Of a stretch of 64,000 bases of DNA, positions 11,501 through 26,500 are shown piece by piece. The position numbers and the translations under genes are program-made. The notes under the pieces were generated by a model. The model was not told the origin of the DNA and made no database searches. It saw only the letters and a program-made list of their open reading frames with translations. The stretch spans positions 374,001 through 438,000 of the forward strand of contig CAIIXF020000006.1 of assembly GCA_903813345.2 (NCBI GenBank), in the 5' to 3' direction. Every line of letters starts with the position of its first letter. The stretch's first letter is position 1. This DNA comes from Owenia fusiformis. Lineage: Eukaryota > Annelida > Polychaeta > Sabellida > Oweniidae.

Positions 11501-14500
11501 TATATAATCATTTGATACATTATTAAAGCATTTTTGCTAATACTATATTTGTCTTTAATTTGGTGATTTTTTAAAACGCTTGCCAAATTAAAGACAAACA
11601 CAGTAATTACTCTATTGTTGATTTTTAAAAAGGTATCCCACAAACCTTTGCCCATTCTTCATTCTCATCCATTGGACTTGGATCCTTCTGGTTGCCTTGG
11701 TTACTAGCTATCAATGTTTTCCTCTTCTGTACTTCAGTTTCTACATTCCCTTTATTTTTTGTTGCTATGGAAACTGATTCCGCATCTTTCTCATCCTGCT
11801 CTGGTAATGCATCAATATTCGGAGCAGATTTTCGTTTTTGTCGCCTCACAGCACTCACAACATTGACATTTTCGTAGATTTGGGAGCGAACTTTACGTTG
11901 ACCACTTGGAGTTGAGCCTTTTATTAGACCTGAAAGCAGCATTAAGAAAATGTTTGTTTTAAAATTATTTCAACTTTATAAACTGACAACATCATCACAT
12001 TAGGATCTTTACCCAACTATGACAACCAAGCATTTGATAAGTCAAACCCAGTCATGTGACCAAACAGCAGACACCTGGGATGAAACCTCCTTTGTGAAGA
12101 TATGGATGATAAGGAGCCATAGGGTTAGTTTGTTTATCAATTAAATCAATTAGAGTTCCCAGATCTGTAGAGGAATGTGAGATATTAACTTGCATTACAC
12201 ATAATCCACATTGGCATCCTTCACTATGATGAGCTGTACTCATACAATAGTTTTGCAATAGCCTTGCCTCCTCCCTCCTCCCATTTTCCTAGGGATTAAG
12301 AAGAAAAAGAGGTCAAACTGAAACCTGGGAATGGGGGCGTAAAATTTACAAAATTGTTTTTCATCTGATGGTGTCCGATTATCACCAGTTGTTAGTTTTG
12401 TTATGGGGAGGGGGTAAATAATGGTTTTGTTAGTAAATAATGCTGATTTTTTAATATTCAAGTGAAAGACAAATCAACATTTTCAAATTCGTTATATGAG
12501 GGGAGGGGGGGGGGTCAAACCATAATGAATTGAACTTTGTTTTTCCAAGACTGTTGGTAATTGGACACCATCCCTTATATCCATTATTATTTAACAGAGG
12601 CTTCGTGCAAGACTAATGCCTTAGTCACATTTCATCTTCGGCAATCCTACAGTGGCCACAGTTTCCTAAAATCAAGAGAAATATGCAGCATAAAATATAG
12701 GGATAAGCAGTACGATGTAGATTTTCTATATCGATTTTGTAAAGCTAACGGCCGCTGCAGAGCCGCTGTAGAGCCGCTGTAGAGCAAATGTGACTGAGGA
12801 AACAGCAGTAAACAGAGCAGCTGCATATTACAGGTGCATTGTGCATTTATTTATTGTATCATACCATACCAGTAAAAACTTAAAACATAATATTTCATCT
12901 AGGTATGATAAAGAGTGTCCTTGTGAAAACTGAAACAATACAAAATGTCATGAAACCTCTGGACCTCTCCTTTTATCAACTTCAAATAGAGGAAATGTAT
13001 GAGAGGAGGAGCAATAGGACTCAAACTAAGACTAAACCAAATCCAATTCAAATTTGAGAACTTGCCACAAGCTAGAAACACATTCCCATTTATCAGACTC
13101 TCATTTTTAGCTAGTGGGGGTCTAACTTAAATGATTTAGTATAAAAGTTTTAAACTGGACATCAATCATCATGATACACTTTCCTACATGTCCAAAGCAA
13201 GCAATAGATATAAAAGGGGGATCTGGTGAATCAGAACACACAATGGCGATGGCACATTTAAAAAATTGGAACAATGAAATTGACCTGAACAAATAATTGT
13301 ATATTAGTAGTAATATATGCTCACTGTAACTACTTACATGTCTATGTAAATCCCAAAATATGAAATATACAAGTTACAGCAACTTGACACTTTATGTAAT
13401 GAGAAAATCAGATAACCAATATTATCACAGTTACTGTGCAGAAGAATTAACGAAAATCAATGAATTATCCAAAATTCATTATCTGCTTATATCGAAAATT
13501 CCAACCTCAAGTAAATCTAGTTTGGAATTTGGTGTATTTCTGTTTATTGGAAACTGCTAATCTCTCTGATTGCCAAATTATTTTCATCAGGCCTCAACAT
13601 TCTAGAATATTCAAAACATTTGGATATGAAGATTTACATGAATGCATTTACATTAAGTATCCCCCTCCCTATAGAGTATTTGTTTTCTATAAACATTGCA
13701 TATCATAGCTTACCATATTGGCAAGCCATACTGACCTTGACCTTTGTAAATGATTTTACAGCATTGATGCTATTCTTAAAGATCTCAATTGTAACTTCCA
13801 AGGGCTTTAATTGAAGTTTGAATGTATAATATATACAACATCAGCTAGAACTCATAGGCAGAAAATGTAGTAAAATCATTAGACCAAAGATTTTTTCTAA
13901 TTAAAGAATGTAGACAAATTCCTGCTAAGGATGCTTCTTCGTTGAAATGAGGACCACCTAGCACAAAATGACCAAAGTACGGAACAATAGAAAAAATCCA
14001 ATCACATTGAGTCCATCTGGAACATGTTCTTATTTAATACATTTCTATGTGTATTAAGCTACCACAAGGCTCTATGAGGTCAAATGCCTTCTTTAATTAG
14101 ACCCCAAAAACACAGTCAGACTTTTAATTCATTAATCAATCAATTACAAACATTAAGAGGTAAAGGAGTCAAGTACTGTAGATTGGGTTAATTTGGCGCC
14201 CGCTTTAATTTGGCGAATTTGGCGAAATTGAAAAATTCGCCAATATAAATCTCCGCCAAAATTTAGAATGAATCCCCGGGAATCATCTAGGGTATTTCGT
14301 CCAGTGTATTTAGGTCACTTCCGGTTTATTTTTTCCAAAAATATGAAAAAATGTCTCTCATAAATTGGCTCAGAACTGGTCAGTCACTCATTTATACTCA
14401 GGGAAAAGTAGCAGCATTGATTGAGGTGTAAAATGTAAAGGATGATCTAACAAAAATGTACAAACGTGGTGAATATCGCCAGTGGTCCTCAAAAGAAAAA

Positions 14501-17500
14501 ATGAACATAGCCAAACATGCCCATTTACATGGTAATTCGCAAACAGCGCGTAAGTTTAACATTCCATTAACATTTTTTTGCATATCCGCCAAATTAAATA
14601 GCCGCCAATATGCCAAAAATGGCAAAATCGCCAAATTAAGTAGCGCCAAATTAACCCAATCTACAGTACTGAATTTAATGAATGGTTTTAACAAGCTTTA
14701 AGTTAATTCTGTGTTTTACAACAATCACCCCCCCCTGTGAGGGGGGTTGAGAAGGGAGAACAGTGGTGCTTGATGCAAGATAGCAGCTTCAAAGTCTGCA
14801 TTAATCATAAATGGGAGAAGTAATGTCTGTTTTAAAAAACAAACAAATGATGACTGATATGCTATTTGTATGACAATTAAAAAGTCCAAATATATATACA
14901 CTTGTACATCAATGAGTATTGTTACATCATTAATCTTGGAATGTTGTCATACCCATAATTGAAAATCAAATTGGTGAAAGAGTAAGTGTATGTTATATAA
15001 TATAGGTATATAAGTTCTAATGTTATCTCGGTTAAGGAAGTCCTTCTGAAAAAGGGGCCATACAGATAACATAAATCCTATTTTTATATCTAATGTTGCC
15101 CTATGTACTTTTTCATGAAAAAATACATAAGAATTAATGGAAACTTGCATTTTATAGTCAGAGTGGTTCAACGAATTGGATAATTCATAGAGACAGACCT
15201 TGAACTTGATAGAGGACAAATTTGAAAAGAATTGAAAATCTAAAACTTTTTTTTGAGCCCTTTAAAAATAAGTCGAGTCCTATTTCAATGGCCCGTTTCC
15301 TAAAAATAAAGCTTTTGGAAAATGATGGAAAACAGAAATCCACACAATTCTGTGAATGGGTTTTAAGTAGGTGAAATGGTACTAACAATAATATGTTTAA
15401 CCAACCATTGTAAGTTGCAAATTCAATTTTTTCAATTTCATCCATAGAAGAATATTCCTTGATGTTGAGTATCATGGTGAGCCACGCCTTCTCCATCTCT
15501 GTCCTTCTGAGATACACAGGGAGAGAGATGCTTTGAACACCAGAATGAGTGTTCAAGCTATGGTCACCTTATACATGGACTTGAATGTGGCCTTCTATTC
15601 GTAGCTAATCAAGGTGAGATCATTGCTATATATCAATATCTTCTGACTTTTACCTTGACTGAGTCGACTGGAACCTGAAGTGACAACATTCCTTAACCCA
15701 TGATTCTGTCACGTAAGCAGATAGTTAAAACAAAAAGAGCGCTATTTTTGGCACATTAATTGCCGCGTTATATATTCCCTGCTTCTAATTATCATATATT
15801 TCTGTCATTAGAACTAATAAACATATCACAATATACAGTAATCATAATTTCACATTTTTGGGAATAATATAAATGTCTTTAATTTCAAGTTCACACTTCA
15901 GTATAGGTTTTAATGATACTTGAAAATAATTGGTATAATAACCAGATTAAAAAAATGGGTGTGATAAAAAAATTAGTCAAATGAACAAAAGAGGTCTGAT
16001 CACAAGACCATGATGCATCTCTAAAGAACACTCTATGAAGATGCAGAAAAGCTTCATATTCCTGAAGGTAGCATTACACCTTGGTATTCATACACCTCCT
16101 CAGTCTAAAATATATATAAACCCCTCCAGTAGAGCCTGGAAATTAGAAAAAGCAAAATCTCTAAGAGTAAAGAGATTGTCTTTGTTATGATGAATAAAAT
16201 GATGAGAAATTTCATTTTTATTTTACTGGTGATAAATGTTGCCAGCCAGGACTGCGATGTGGTGGACCTTTGTGTGCAGGCACAATTTGCTGAACTTAGG
16301 CAGGAGATAGATAATTGTCAATGCCAGACAACAGGGAGACCTACAGGTACTCCTGTGGGAGAAACACCATCTCAACCTACAGGTATTTTTCATTTAATTT
16401 ATTTAGCATTCTATAGGTTACATAATAATTCATTGACTTTCTTTGAATTAGTTATGTATTGAATGTATTTTATAATGCATTGTGAAGCAAATCTGTGTTC
16501 AACCTACATTGAAGATACTTTAACTTGAATGATTGTATGTAAGGGGAGGCATCAAAAGTTTGATGTTGGGTCGAAAACGAAATAAATCTAGTTCTGAGTT
16601 TGACACACCCTAAAAAAACTAAATACCATGAATGTTGATTGCGGACTTCCGGTTTGAGAATTAGAAGAAAAATTATTTCTAAAATGATCTAGTTTTTGTT
16701 AATTCCTAGCGTAATTTGCAGCTTTTAACAACTAAATAAAGAATAGTATACATTGGTATGATCTTGATGAAGAAAACATCAGGTAAAATCTTTATTTTTA
16801 AACCATTCCAAGGCATTTCGAGTCAAAATTGCAAAAAAATGAAATGTTTAAATTTGTCAGATAGCAAACTGAATGGCTTTGAGCCCCCTCCCCCTAACTA
16901 GACTTATTTAGTTTTTGATCTGACATCGATCTTTTGATGCCTCCCCTTACAAATCAGTGCTAATGTCAATTTTAGAAATAATCAAAAATTGCAGGTCTGT
17001 TAGCTGAGGATGCTCTACATGATTTGAAAAAGTTCTTAGACTCAATTCATTTTCCCTATAATGCTTTTACACTGATATGAATGTTTTCCAGCGCCCCCTA
17101 CAACACCCACTGTACAGGACACGACAACACGCAACCCTACTATAGATGAGTTGTGGAGGGAGATTGACAAACTCAAGGCAGATGTTGCAAAATGTGAAGC
17201 TGCAAGGCAAACAACAACAGCTATTCCAACAACATTGAAAGCTAACCCAAGTAAGCATTTTATTCTGTGTACTGTCAGAGATGGTGATGGTGAAAAATCT
17301 CCCTTTAAGGAATATCCTCAATTCATTTTTATTTTCCTGTTGGGATGAAGTCATACATTATCATATCGCTTTCATTTTGAGAAGGAAGGATGTATGATGC
17401 CTTTCTATTTAATCCATCAGTGATTTAATAGAGTACTGCAATAAGAATATGGATTCCCCCCCCGTATCTACTTCACCAACACAACACACATTTGGGAGTA

Positions 17501-20500
17501 TGGAGGTATTTTTATGCCTGACAATATTTTAAAACAAACTGTCTTACACATAAGTTCAGAATTATATCTACTATCTATAAAGCGGGTACTGTACTTATGG
17601 TTTGGTTTATGATTTCTAGGGGACTGTGGAGATCTTGGAGGGAATCATCCCAAAGGCAACACTCTTATAACAACAGAATCGGGAAGATCCTTTTCAGCTT
17701 TGTGTAATAAAGGATGGATGACAGTCGCGAAAAGATTTGACGGATCAGAGAATTTCTACCGCAACTGGACAGAATACAGGGAAGGATTTGGGAGCCGAAC
17801 GAATGAATATTTCATTGGACTTGAAAATCTTTACCAAGTGTTCCAACAGAGCGAATATAAAATTGCGATTAAAATTGTCTCATGGGATAATGACGTGAAA
17901 TGGGCAAATTACTCCACTGTTAATCTTGGTGATGAAAAAAGTAAATATGTTCTGACAGTGAGTGGTTACAGTGGGAAGGCTGGGGGTGGTATAAAGACAG
18001 GGGTAAGATTCAGTACTCATGACCAGGATAATGATTATGATAGTGGGGCAAATATGGCTGAGCTTTACAAAGGTGCATGGTGGTATTATGCAAGGGATAC
18101 AAGATACTATCATTCAAATTTATTTGGTCGTTATTCTCAATACCCAATCTGTGGAGCAAATGGGGAATGTGTTCTCTGGTACTACTGGCCAGAAAAATTA
18201 GCAGACCCGAATAATTATAATTATTCATTCAAAGAATTTGAGATCATAATCAGATCCCATTACTACAAATAATAATAATTATTAGTATATGTGGTATTCA
18301 TTCACTATCAAATCAGCTAATATGTTATAATTATTCAAATACCAATGGACATTTGATACAAAAAACAACTATATTTGTCATTCTTTTGTTTGAACAAAAT
18401 CTAGACTGATTTGTGCTTTTCAATGTTGCACTGTGTGCTTTTGTTAAGACATCATAATGAAACTGAAACAATATGGCTTAATGATAACTCTAGAATAGAT
18501 AGATACACTTTATATCAAAATAATAATGTAATAATAATAATGTAATAAGAAATAAAACTATTTAAAGGCAGAATCTGATATATAGGGGGTGACAAAATTA
18601 CAAGCAACATGTATAATTGACCCACCAATCTATTCCTTACAATATCAAATACAATATCTCCCAAAAGATTCACAATATGTTATAAATTGGTGAAGTTATT
18701 AATGATTCAAAGTGCAAAAATGAGTGCAAAATGTTTGAATTCTCCTAAATAATAAGAATGGTAACCATTCTTATAGAAAAATAATACATTATTGTAAAAA
18801 TCTTTAGTTTTCCTGGAATACAGTATGCACGTTTGTGATTTTTAGAAAATAGACATGACAAGGAATGACATAAGCCAAAAACATTCTAAAATTGAAACAA
18901 TTTTTTGTTTAGCCTGCCCGCTATATATGATTCTCTCTTTAATGATTTACACATGATTTTTTGACAAACTTTTGTCATTATCAAGAAATTGAATGTGGTT
19001 GTAAAAATAGGTCAGTTGTACCTCCTTAAATGAAGTTTTAAAATAAGGCATTAACATGCAAAATGTCACTACCTGCCATTCGTTACAAGCACCAACTGCA
19101 TATTGCCAAACACAAACAGCCATACACAAAATAATTTGGAGACTATAACAATATATCACCACTAATAGAGGTGACATAAACCGATTGGCTCAATAAATCG
19201 CCTTCAAAACTGATAAAAAGACCTTTTTTAGGATATTTGATAAAATGATCATCTCGAATGAGAGTCAAACATTTGTCTTCTAAGAAAATTTCTTTTTCAA
19301 TTTCATCCACCTTTAGATTTTGGATCCACTCTACAGATTCCAAAGATCAGCCATTTTATAACTCTATCTTCATGTACAATGTTAAAACTACTGTAAGTAT
19401 GAGAAAACATACAAAACAAAACCTTCTTCAAGGGAAAATCAAACCTTTGATACAAGTGTGGAGAGTAGACCACGGTTTTCCTTTTCAAATAACAAACATT
19501 ATCAATTTGAAGTTTTCGGGATTTTATCATGCCAACCAGATTACAGATAAGAATGTGATGTCCACTTGACATGAAATAATTTCACTCAACATTAAATAAA
19601 TTAATAAAAATAGATCTTACCTCGAATTTCAAATTTCTTTCTTAGTTTCCTACATGAGAAACATCCCATGACTTTCTGTAAATCCTCCATGTTAATATCC
19701 TAATTAATTCCCTCAATAAAGTATTTGAAAGAATCCTGGCTATTAACTTAACATATTTCAAAATATGCTGAAACAATTATGATTAACATAACACAGGTAT
19801 GTTGAAATAGTTTCTTTTTGACAGTTATCATGACATATAAACATATATTTGATCTTTTTGAAGTTATTGAGCAATCAAGTCACAGCATATAGTTGAAGTA
19901 TCTCCACCATCCAGTTTATGTCGTCATAAATCAATTACTTGTTGAACGATAATATTGTTTGCATTTATGCATTCATTTCCTTTTCTATATTTCCTGCATT
20001 GATGTATTTGTGATCATATGGGCCAATCCCACAATTATATCATCTCTATAGATTAGGTACATGTGTTTTAATCAATAGGCAGTCAACTTGTCATATGTTT
20101 TTCTAATCTCTTTTTTCTCAAATGATATTATACTTTTGCCTGATAAGGTAACATTAAAATCATTCAAATCATTAACTATTTTTTAAAGAAAATGTTTCAG
20201 TTGGTATCATGTGACTAATTTAGACCTATTGCAATTGAGAAAAATAAAGTCAACTGCCCATAATCATGGGACTTACACTACTGTCCCGAATGTTATTGTT
20301 GTCAATCTCTCGTTTAAATTACTTAAGTCAACTATGTTATTTCAATTCTGAATAGATCCAAGTTTGTTTTTTGATTTGCTGACAGGTTTGGTTTTAAGGA
20401 TAACCATGTGTTTTATATGTGGTTTGTATCCTCATCTAAGGGTCCCTGACTCATGAAACAACTGACCAATTGTGAAATGATAATCCCATAGTTGTTTTAA

Positions 20501-23500
20501 CCACTATTTGAACTTTCAATCAAATCACCTCTTGAATAAAAGCTACCACTTCCTGATGTTAATCCAATGTACTTTGAACTAATTGAATGTCCATTAATTG
20601 ATTCTACAAGTCACCTCAGTTTTTTCCTTTAGAGCATGATGTATACATTTCAAAATACTCATTTATCATAAATATCTCTTATATATCCCATCTCTGTCAT
20701 GTTATTCCCTACCGTCTCATTAGCCCTCATTAGCTTGATGGAATAGACTGCAGGATTAAATAAATTCCCAAGCAAGATTATCCAAGTTATATGAATTCTA
20801 ATGCTTTGTTCCAGTGCAATATCTCAGCATATGGTCCATACAAGCAGACTCCAGAATGTCTTGCTTCTATTTCTATCAATAACTCCTGGATCACATGCCA
20901 GCTGTGTGCTATATAAACTGATATGACACAGAAAGTCAAGTTAATCACCCCCTCGGAAAATCAGACAATTTTTCTCTTTTGATTCTGGAACAACCCTTGT
21001 AGGCATTAGTAAACATGTTTCACTTTGACTCAGCATCTTGTAAGGACTTTTTGATTTCATTTTCAATTCTTATTTGGAAATATTATTGTGGCTTGGGCTT
21101 CAATTTTTGTCTAATTTTTCTTCAATCTGAACTAAAGGACCTTATACACCCTCCATTGGGTTCTCCCCATGGGAAAAAAATAATTCATCTGATTTTTCAA
21201 AATGAGTATTCTGCTTCAATTATTACATTTATATGCACACTAGTCTCTTGTTGACCTATATTCAGCATTGTTTTGATGTATAGGCCACTTATAAGGGTCA
21301 TAATTCAATCATGAAGTGTAGAGGCATAGATTCCAAACCAGGAAGTATTTTTGTGTCTGTCAAAATCCATTTACATCCTACGCATCCCTGCATCTTATCC
21401 AAATATGTTACTACATAATGAAATATAATAGTATAATCTTTGGTTTTACAAACTTGTATGATATTTGATAAGTGTAAAAGTTGTTTTTGGAGCATTTTTC
21501 TATAGCCATTTTGTAGGGGAAAAAAATGATGAAAAAATGTACAATCTTTTAATTTTAAGTATGACCTGAATCGATTGCAAACTTCATATTTGCACATTTG
21601 ATGAGATAAACCATTTGTGTCGTATTGTGAAATTATTAAGTTTGCAATCGATTCAGGTCATAGTGTATTTTTGGTATTTCTGTGATTATCAATGGAAACC
21701 AATGGCCTCTATTGGGATCTGCTGATATCCTCATGTTAAGTCAATGGTGCACAGCCCCATGTAAGTCAATACAACCTTACTGAACGAAATGATCCCTATC
21801 TCAGCTTATGTGTGTCCGAGCACTTTAATATTTTCCAAAGTATTATATGACATTTTATTCTTCATGTTACACCTACGAATGATTCATTTTGACCATAGGG
21901 ATATTTGCCAATAATTGCACCATGTCCTTTGCAAATCTGAAATTTTCTTTTTGATTCTGAATCTACCTTATTGTTACATCTTTTTACTGCATATAGTGTT
22001 ACCCTACAATAAAAAATGCACAGACATCAATATTTTTACAATTTTTTATCAACCTGAACTCGTTGACTTATTTGGTTTCTAGGAAACAAGGCTATTGTAT
22101 CCTATTGCTTCACATATGACCTCATAATCCATTCTTTCTGCAAACATGAGTTGAGTCAGAATTGGGTATATGGGTCAATATGCAATTGTGACCTTAGTAA
22201 CGTCAACTATAAAACCAACATGATGTCATATCACTTGGAAACAGAAAAGTATTTCAACAGTGACAGGTTTGCATGTGTCATGTTTTTCTCATAAAAACTG
22301 TGATACTCCCTTAAGGGACTGAGAGAATGGGAGGGGGGCGGAGAGACGAATTTGAGACTAAAAGAGTTCTCCATCAAGAGATATGTTGATACTCTTGTCA
22401 ATCAACAACCAAACAATGGTACAAGCAAGCAAGCAAACAAACAAACAAACAAACAAGTAAATAAGCATGGTAGCTAAAGAAAATTGGTACACAATTCAAT
22501 ATATTTCAAAACAAAAAAATCCTCATAGAATTGCCAGTGAATGGTAAAATCTCATACTTTAATCTTAAGGATTAAATAAAAGATTATCACTCCAAATGAA
22601 ATACTGATGGTTGAACATTAACCAGCCTTTTTCATGTCTTACTAATTACCAACTTGATAAAATGTGGCATTTCAATCAAACTAATTCAGATCAGATATAA
22701 AGTTGGAAAATTGATATTCCTCATTCTTAGATAAAAAAAAAATGTGTAGATACAAGTATTCTGGAATGCAATTTAACTATATTTAATGAAAGTGCTTTGT
22801 AAAACAGTTCACAAAAAATTAAATTGTAAAATTCCAAGACAGAAGTCTGGAAATATTACCCTTGCATGAAAAAAATAACAACTGTCTGCTTCTCTTAGAA
22901 GAAGACTAAAAAGTAGGAAATCAACAAAGAAATAATAGAATTGACTCCAAAAGAATTGATTTCCAATTCTATGTGAATATTAGCTGTTTTGAAAATTAAG
23001 GAAAAACTATCATAAGAGCATCTGAAGCAACCTATCCCATCCATGCAAATAATGTTATGACTTAATTTCAATGGCTCATATTACTATACAACTTTACCTA
23101 GGATAATCATATTACCTGTTCAATTCACAAATTCTAACCCATTCTTTCTTTTCTGTTTTACACTTGAAATATTGACCACATTGGCACTTCATTGATGGGA
23201 AGTCTTTGGTACTAGCCAGAAAGCCAGATACAATGCTACAGGTGTTTGGAATGCCTTGAGGTTTGAAACTGACACTAATCAGGTTACCACAACACTAGAA
23301 CACAAATAAAAACTGGACTCATGAAGGCCTGAAAGAAATCTGGAAAGAGGTCCATTGTTTTGTAGAATCATGTCTTCAAAATTCAAGTTTCAGTATATTT
23401 AAGGTCTTCCTCTTTGTCAGGATCACATTCATCCCAAATGCAATTGACCCACATCCCATTGTTAATAAATTAATCTCAATGGTCTGAAACTTCCAGGTTC

Positions 23501-26500
23501 TTATCCCATTTGGATGAAACCCATTGATCTGAATCCCAATCGTCCCATGATTTACTACAATGATCTACACTCCAACAGTATTATCATGCAGTCAGTTCAA
23601 TCTGAGTGTTTATAACAATAGAAAGGTTCACAAGCTGGGTGACAATATAAAGTTGCACTGTACTATGTCAAACTGATGTCAAACTGACATCAACAGAATG
23701 GTTTCAATTAAGAGACTGATGTCAGAAACTACAAAGTCCAAATTCTGGAGTTAAATAAACAACAAATTCCATCACCATTTGTCAGACCAAGCAACCTTTC
23801 TCTTTAATTGTAAGTCTTGCAGTATCTGGACACCCCTCCCCTACCCAGATACACTTCTTGTTGAAATGAGGGGTTGTAAGGGGGGTCAAAATAGATTTTT
23901 GTAGGAATAATTGTAGCTTTAGACTAATCAACATGGATAAATAAGGGACAACTTGTAGACAGGCATTTATGTGTTTTTACTTGACTATGTCCTTAGGGGT
24001 TTTGACACTGTATATTACTGTATACTTCATTTTGTGAAAATTAAAAATACAATCAAATATAAATCGAAATCTTCTAACAATATATGATATGCCTCCCCTC
24101 ACAAAAATATTTCAGGACATTACTGGTGCATGTTCCTCATTTTACAATGATTTAATGGTATCATAAATATATCAATGTCAACTCTGATTCTAACTTCAAT
24201 TCATACTCCAGCTCTGAACAGGTTTTAAACATAAATAAACTGGTGCCACCATTAGTGAGTCAGAAAAGTTCATAAAAGTTCAAATGGTCATAGTAATAGG
24301 GTTAAATGTTTGTTTGTCCATCTGTTTGTTTGTTTCCTTGGTTTTTGTTTGTTTGCTGGCTTGTAAATAATTTGCCTAGTCCTGTCTGCTAGTCGTTAGT
24401 GAATACAGGTATTGTTTTTGCTATCAACTTTAAAGATTTTATCATTCTATTTCAGGCTTTATTCATCTAGTTCATGTACAAAGTTTTATAGTATTTACTT
24501 TATAGTTTGGAAGTGGAAGATGGGATTTAGCATTAAAAAATAGCATTCTATAATTACTTTTCAATAACAACATGAAGCATCTTGCTCTGTTCACCATGCG
24601 CATCATATATTCTTAAAAAACATTACTTGTACTGAGACCCAGACTGGCCACAAGTCACTTCTGTCTGTTTTTATTAGAAAATCCTATCAAAACAAAAAAG
24701 GTAAGGACACAGCTCAGTCTGAGTGAATCTGAAACTTAATTGAAACAAAAAATGAACAAATTCCTGACAGACAATCATGGCCACCTATGAAGCTAAGGGA
24801 TCTGTATTAGTGTCTAAATTGTTTATTGTGAGTTGTTTGTTTATGAGAACGTCATGGATCTGAGATAATTGATACGCCATCTATCAACAATGAAGGCCTC
24901 CCCAATATATAACAGACCAATAAAACCTCTCAGCATTTAAACACTGTACACGCATATCAGCATGCAATTATATGATTGATATTGTTTATATTTTATTTAC
25001 CAAATCATAATAGGCTAAACTTTCAGAATTTTCTTTTAAATGAAATAATTAAAATTTTCATATGACTGAGAGACTGGTCTCAATTTAGGATAGCAAAACT
25101 TGATTGGCTAAACTCCAAACTTGAAGGGAAGGGTTCTCAAGGTGGGTGGCAAGTTGGTACATTCTGATCATAAAACAATAATAAACTTCATATCAGTACA
25201 GGTAAGTAAAATTGACTGGAGTTTACTGTAATGGATTAACATGATTGCATGGATGATAAATCTATCTTGGAATCTGTTAATCGCTGAAATATACATCTTA
25301 ACAGGTGAAGTCCCACTCAAATATGCAGTAACCCTTGCAATTACAGTATGTGTGGCCAGTTATTGTGCTTCTGGTGCTTGAAATATAAAGATATCAGGGG
25401 ACTAGATATGGGGAAGTACAACACTGATTAAAAAATGAGGAGATGTTTCAGAGAAAGGATTCATTATGGTATAAATATCAAGAAATAAGAGGAGATATAG
25501 GAGATATGAAGTACATGTATGAGGGAGAACTGATATGATGGATAAAAGATATGAGTGAGGAGAGATATGAGGGAGGAGAGATATGAGGGGGAGATATGAG
25601 GGAGGAGAGATATGAAGGAGGAAAGATATGAAAGAAGAAAGATATGAGTGAGGAGAGATATGAAGGAGGAAAGATATGAAAGAAGAAAGATATGAGTGAG
25701 GAGAGATATGAAGGAAAAAAGATATGAGTGAGGAGAGATATGAAGGAGGAAAGATATGAAAGAAGAAAGATATGAGTGAGGAGAGATATGAAAGAAGAAA
25801 GATATGAGTGAGGAGAGATATGAAGGAGGAAAGATATGAAAGAAGAAAGATATGAGTGAGGAGAGATATGAAGGAAAAAAGATATGAGTGAGGAGAGATA
25901 TGAGTGAGACGAGATATGAAGGAGATGAGATATGAAGGAGGAAAGATATGAGTGAGGAGAGATATGAAGGAGGAGAGATATGAGTGAGGAGAGATATGAA
26001 GGAGGAAAAATATGAGGGAGGAGAGATATGAGGGGGGAGATTTGAGTTAATTACCAAAATTACGCTAATCTTGGCACAAATAAGTCTGCTTTAGCAATGT
26101 TTATTTAGGAAAGGATCACTAAATATTTTTTTAAATAATGTGAACAATGTCTAGGTAGGGATTGGTATGAGTACAATTTAACAGATTGCTGTTTACACAT
26201 AGTCAACACCGTGACCAATAACATAAAAAGCTAACAAACCAACTTAGCCTACTCATTGTCTTGTTCTATTCAAAACTCAACATCTTAAAGAGCATCTGAA
26301 CAGAGAAGCATTTCATATGAAATCTCTTAAACTGCTTCATTTGGGATTCTGATACAGTGACATCTTTATGAAACTATAGATATCAAACTTGAAATTTGAG
26401 AGGAAATAAGAAAAAAAAAATATTGAACTAGCCGGCCTGATATACCTTAGCTATGTTGAACATCTAAAACCGTGAAAAATACAAAAGAGACAGTTATACT

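Noticed and set aside
25464-26057. 197-codon minus-strand ORF rich in Ser/Leu/Ile
   Set aside because: Entirely produced by the 16-bp satellite; no unit variant contains a stop in any frame.
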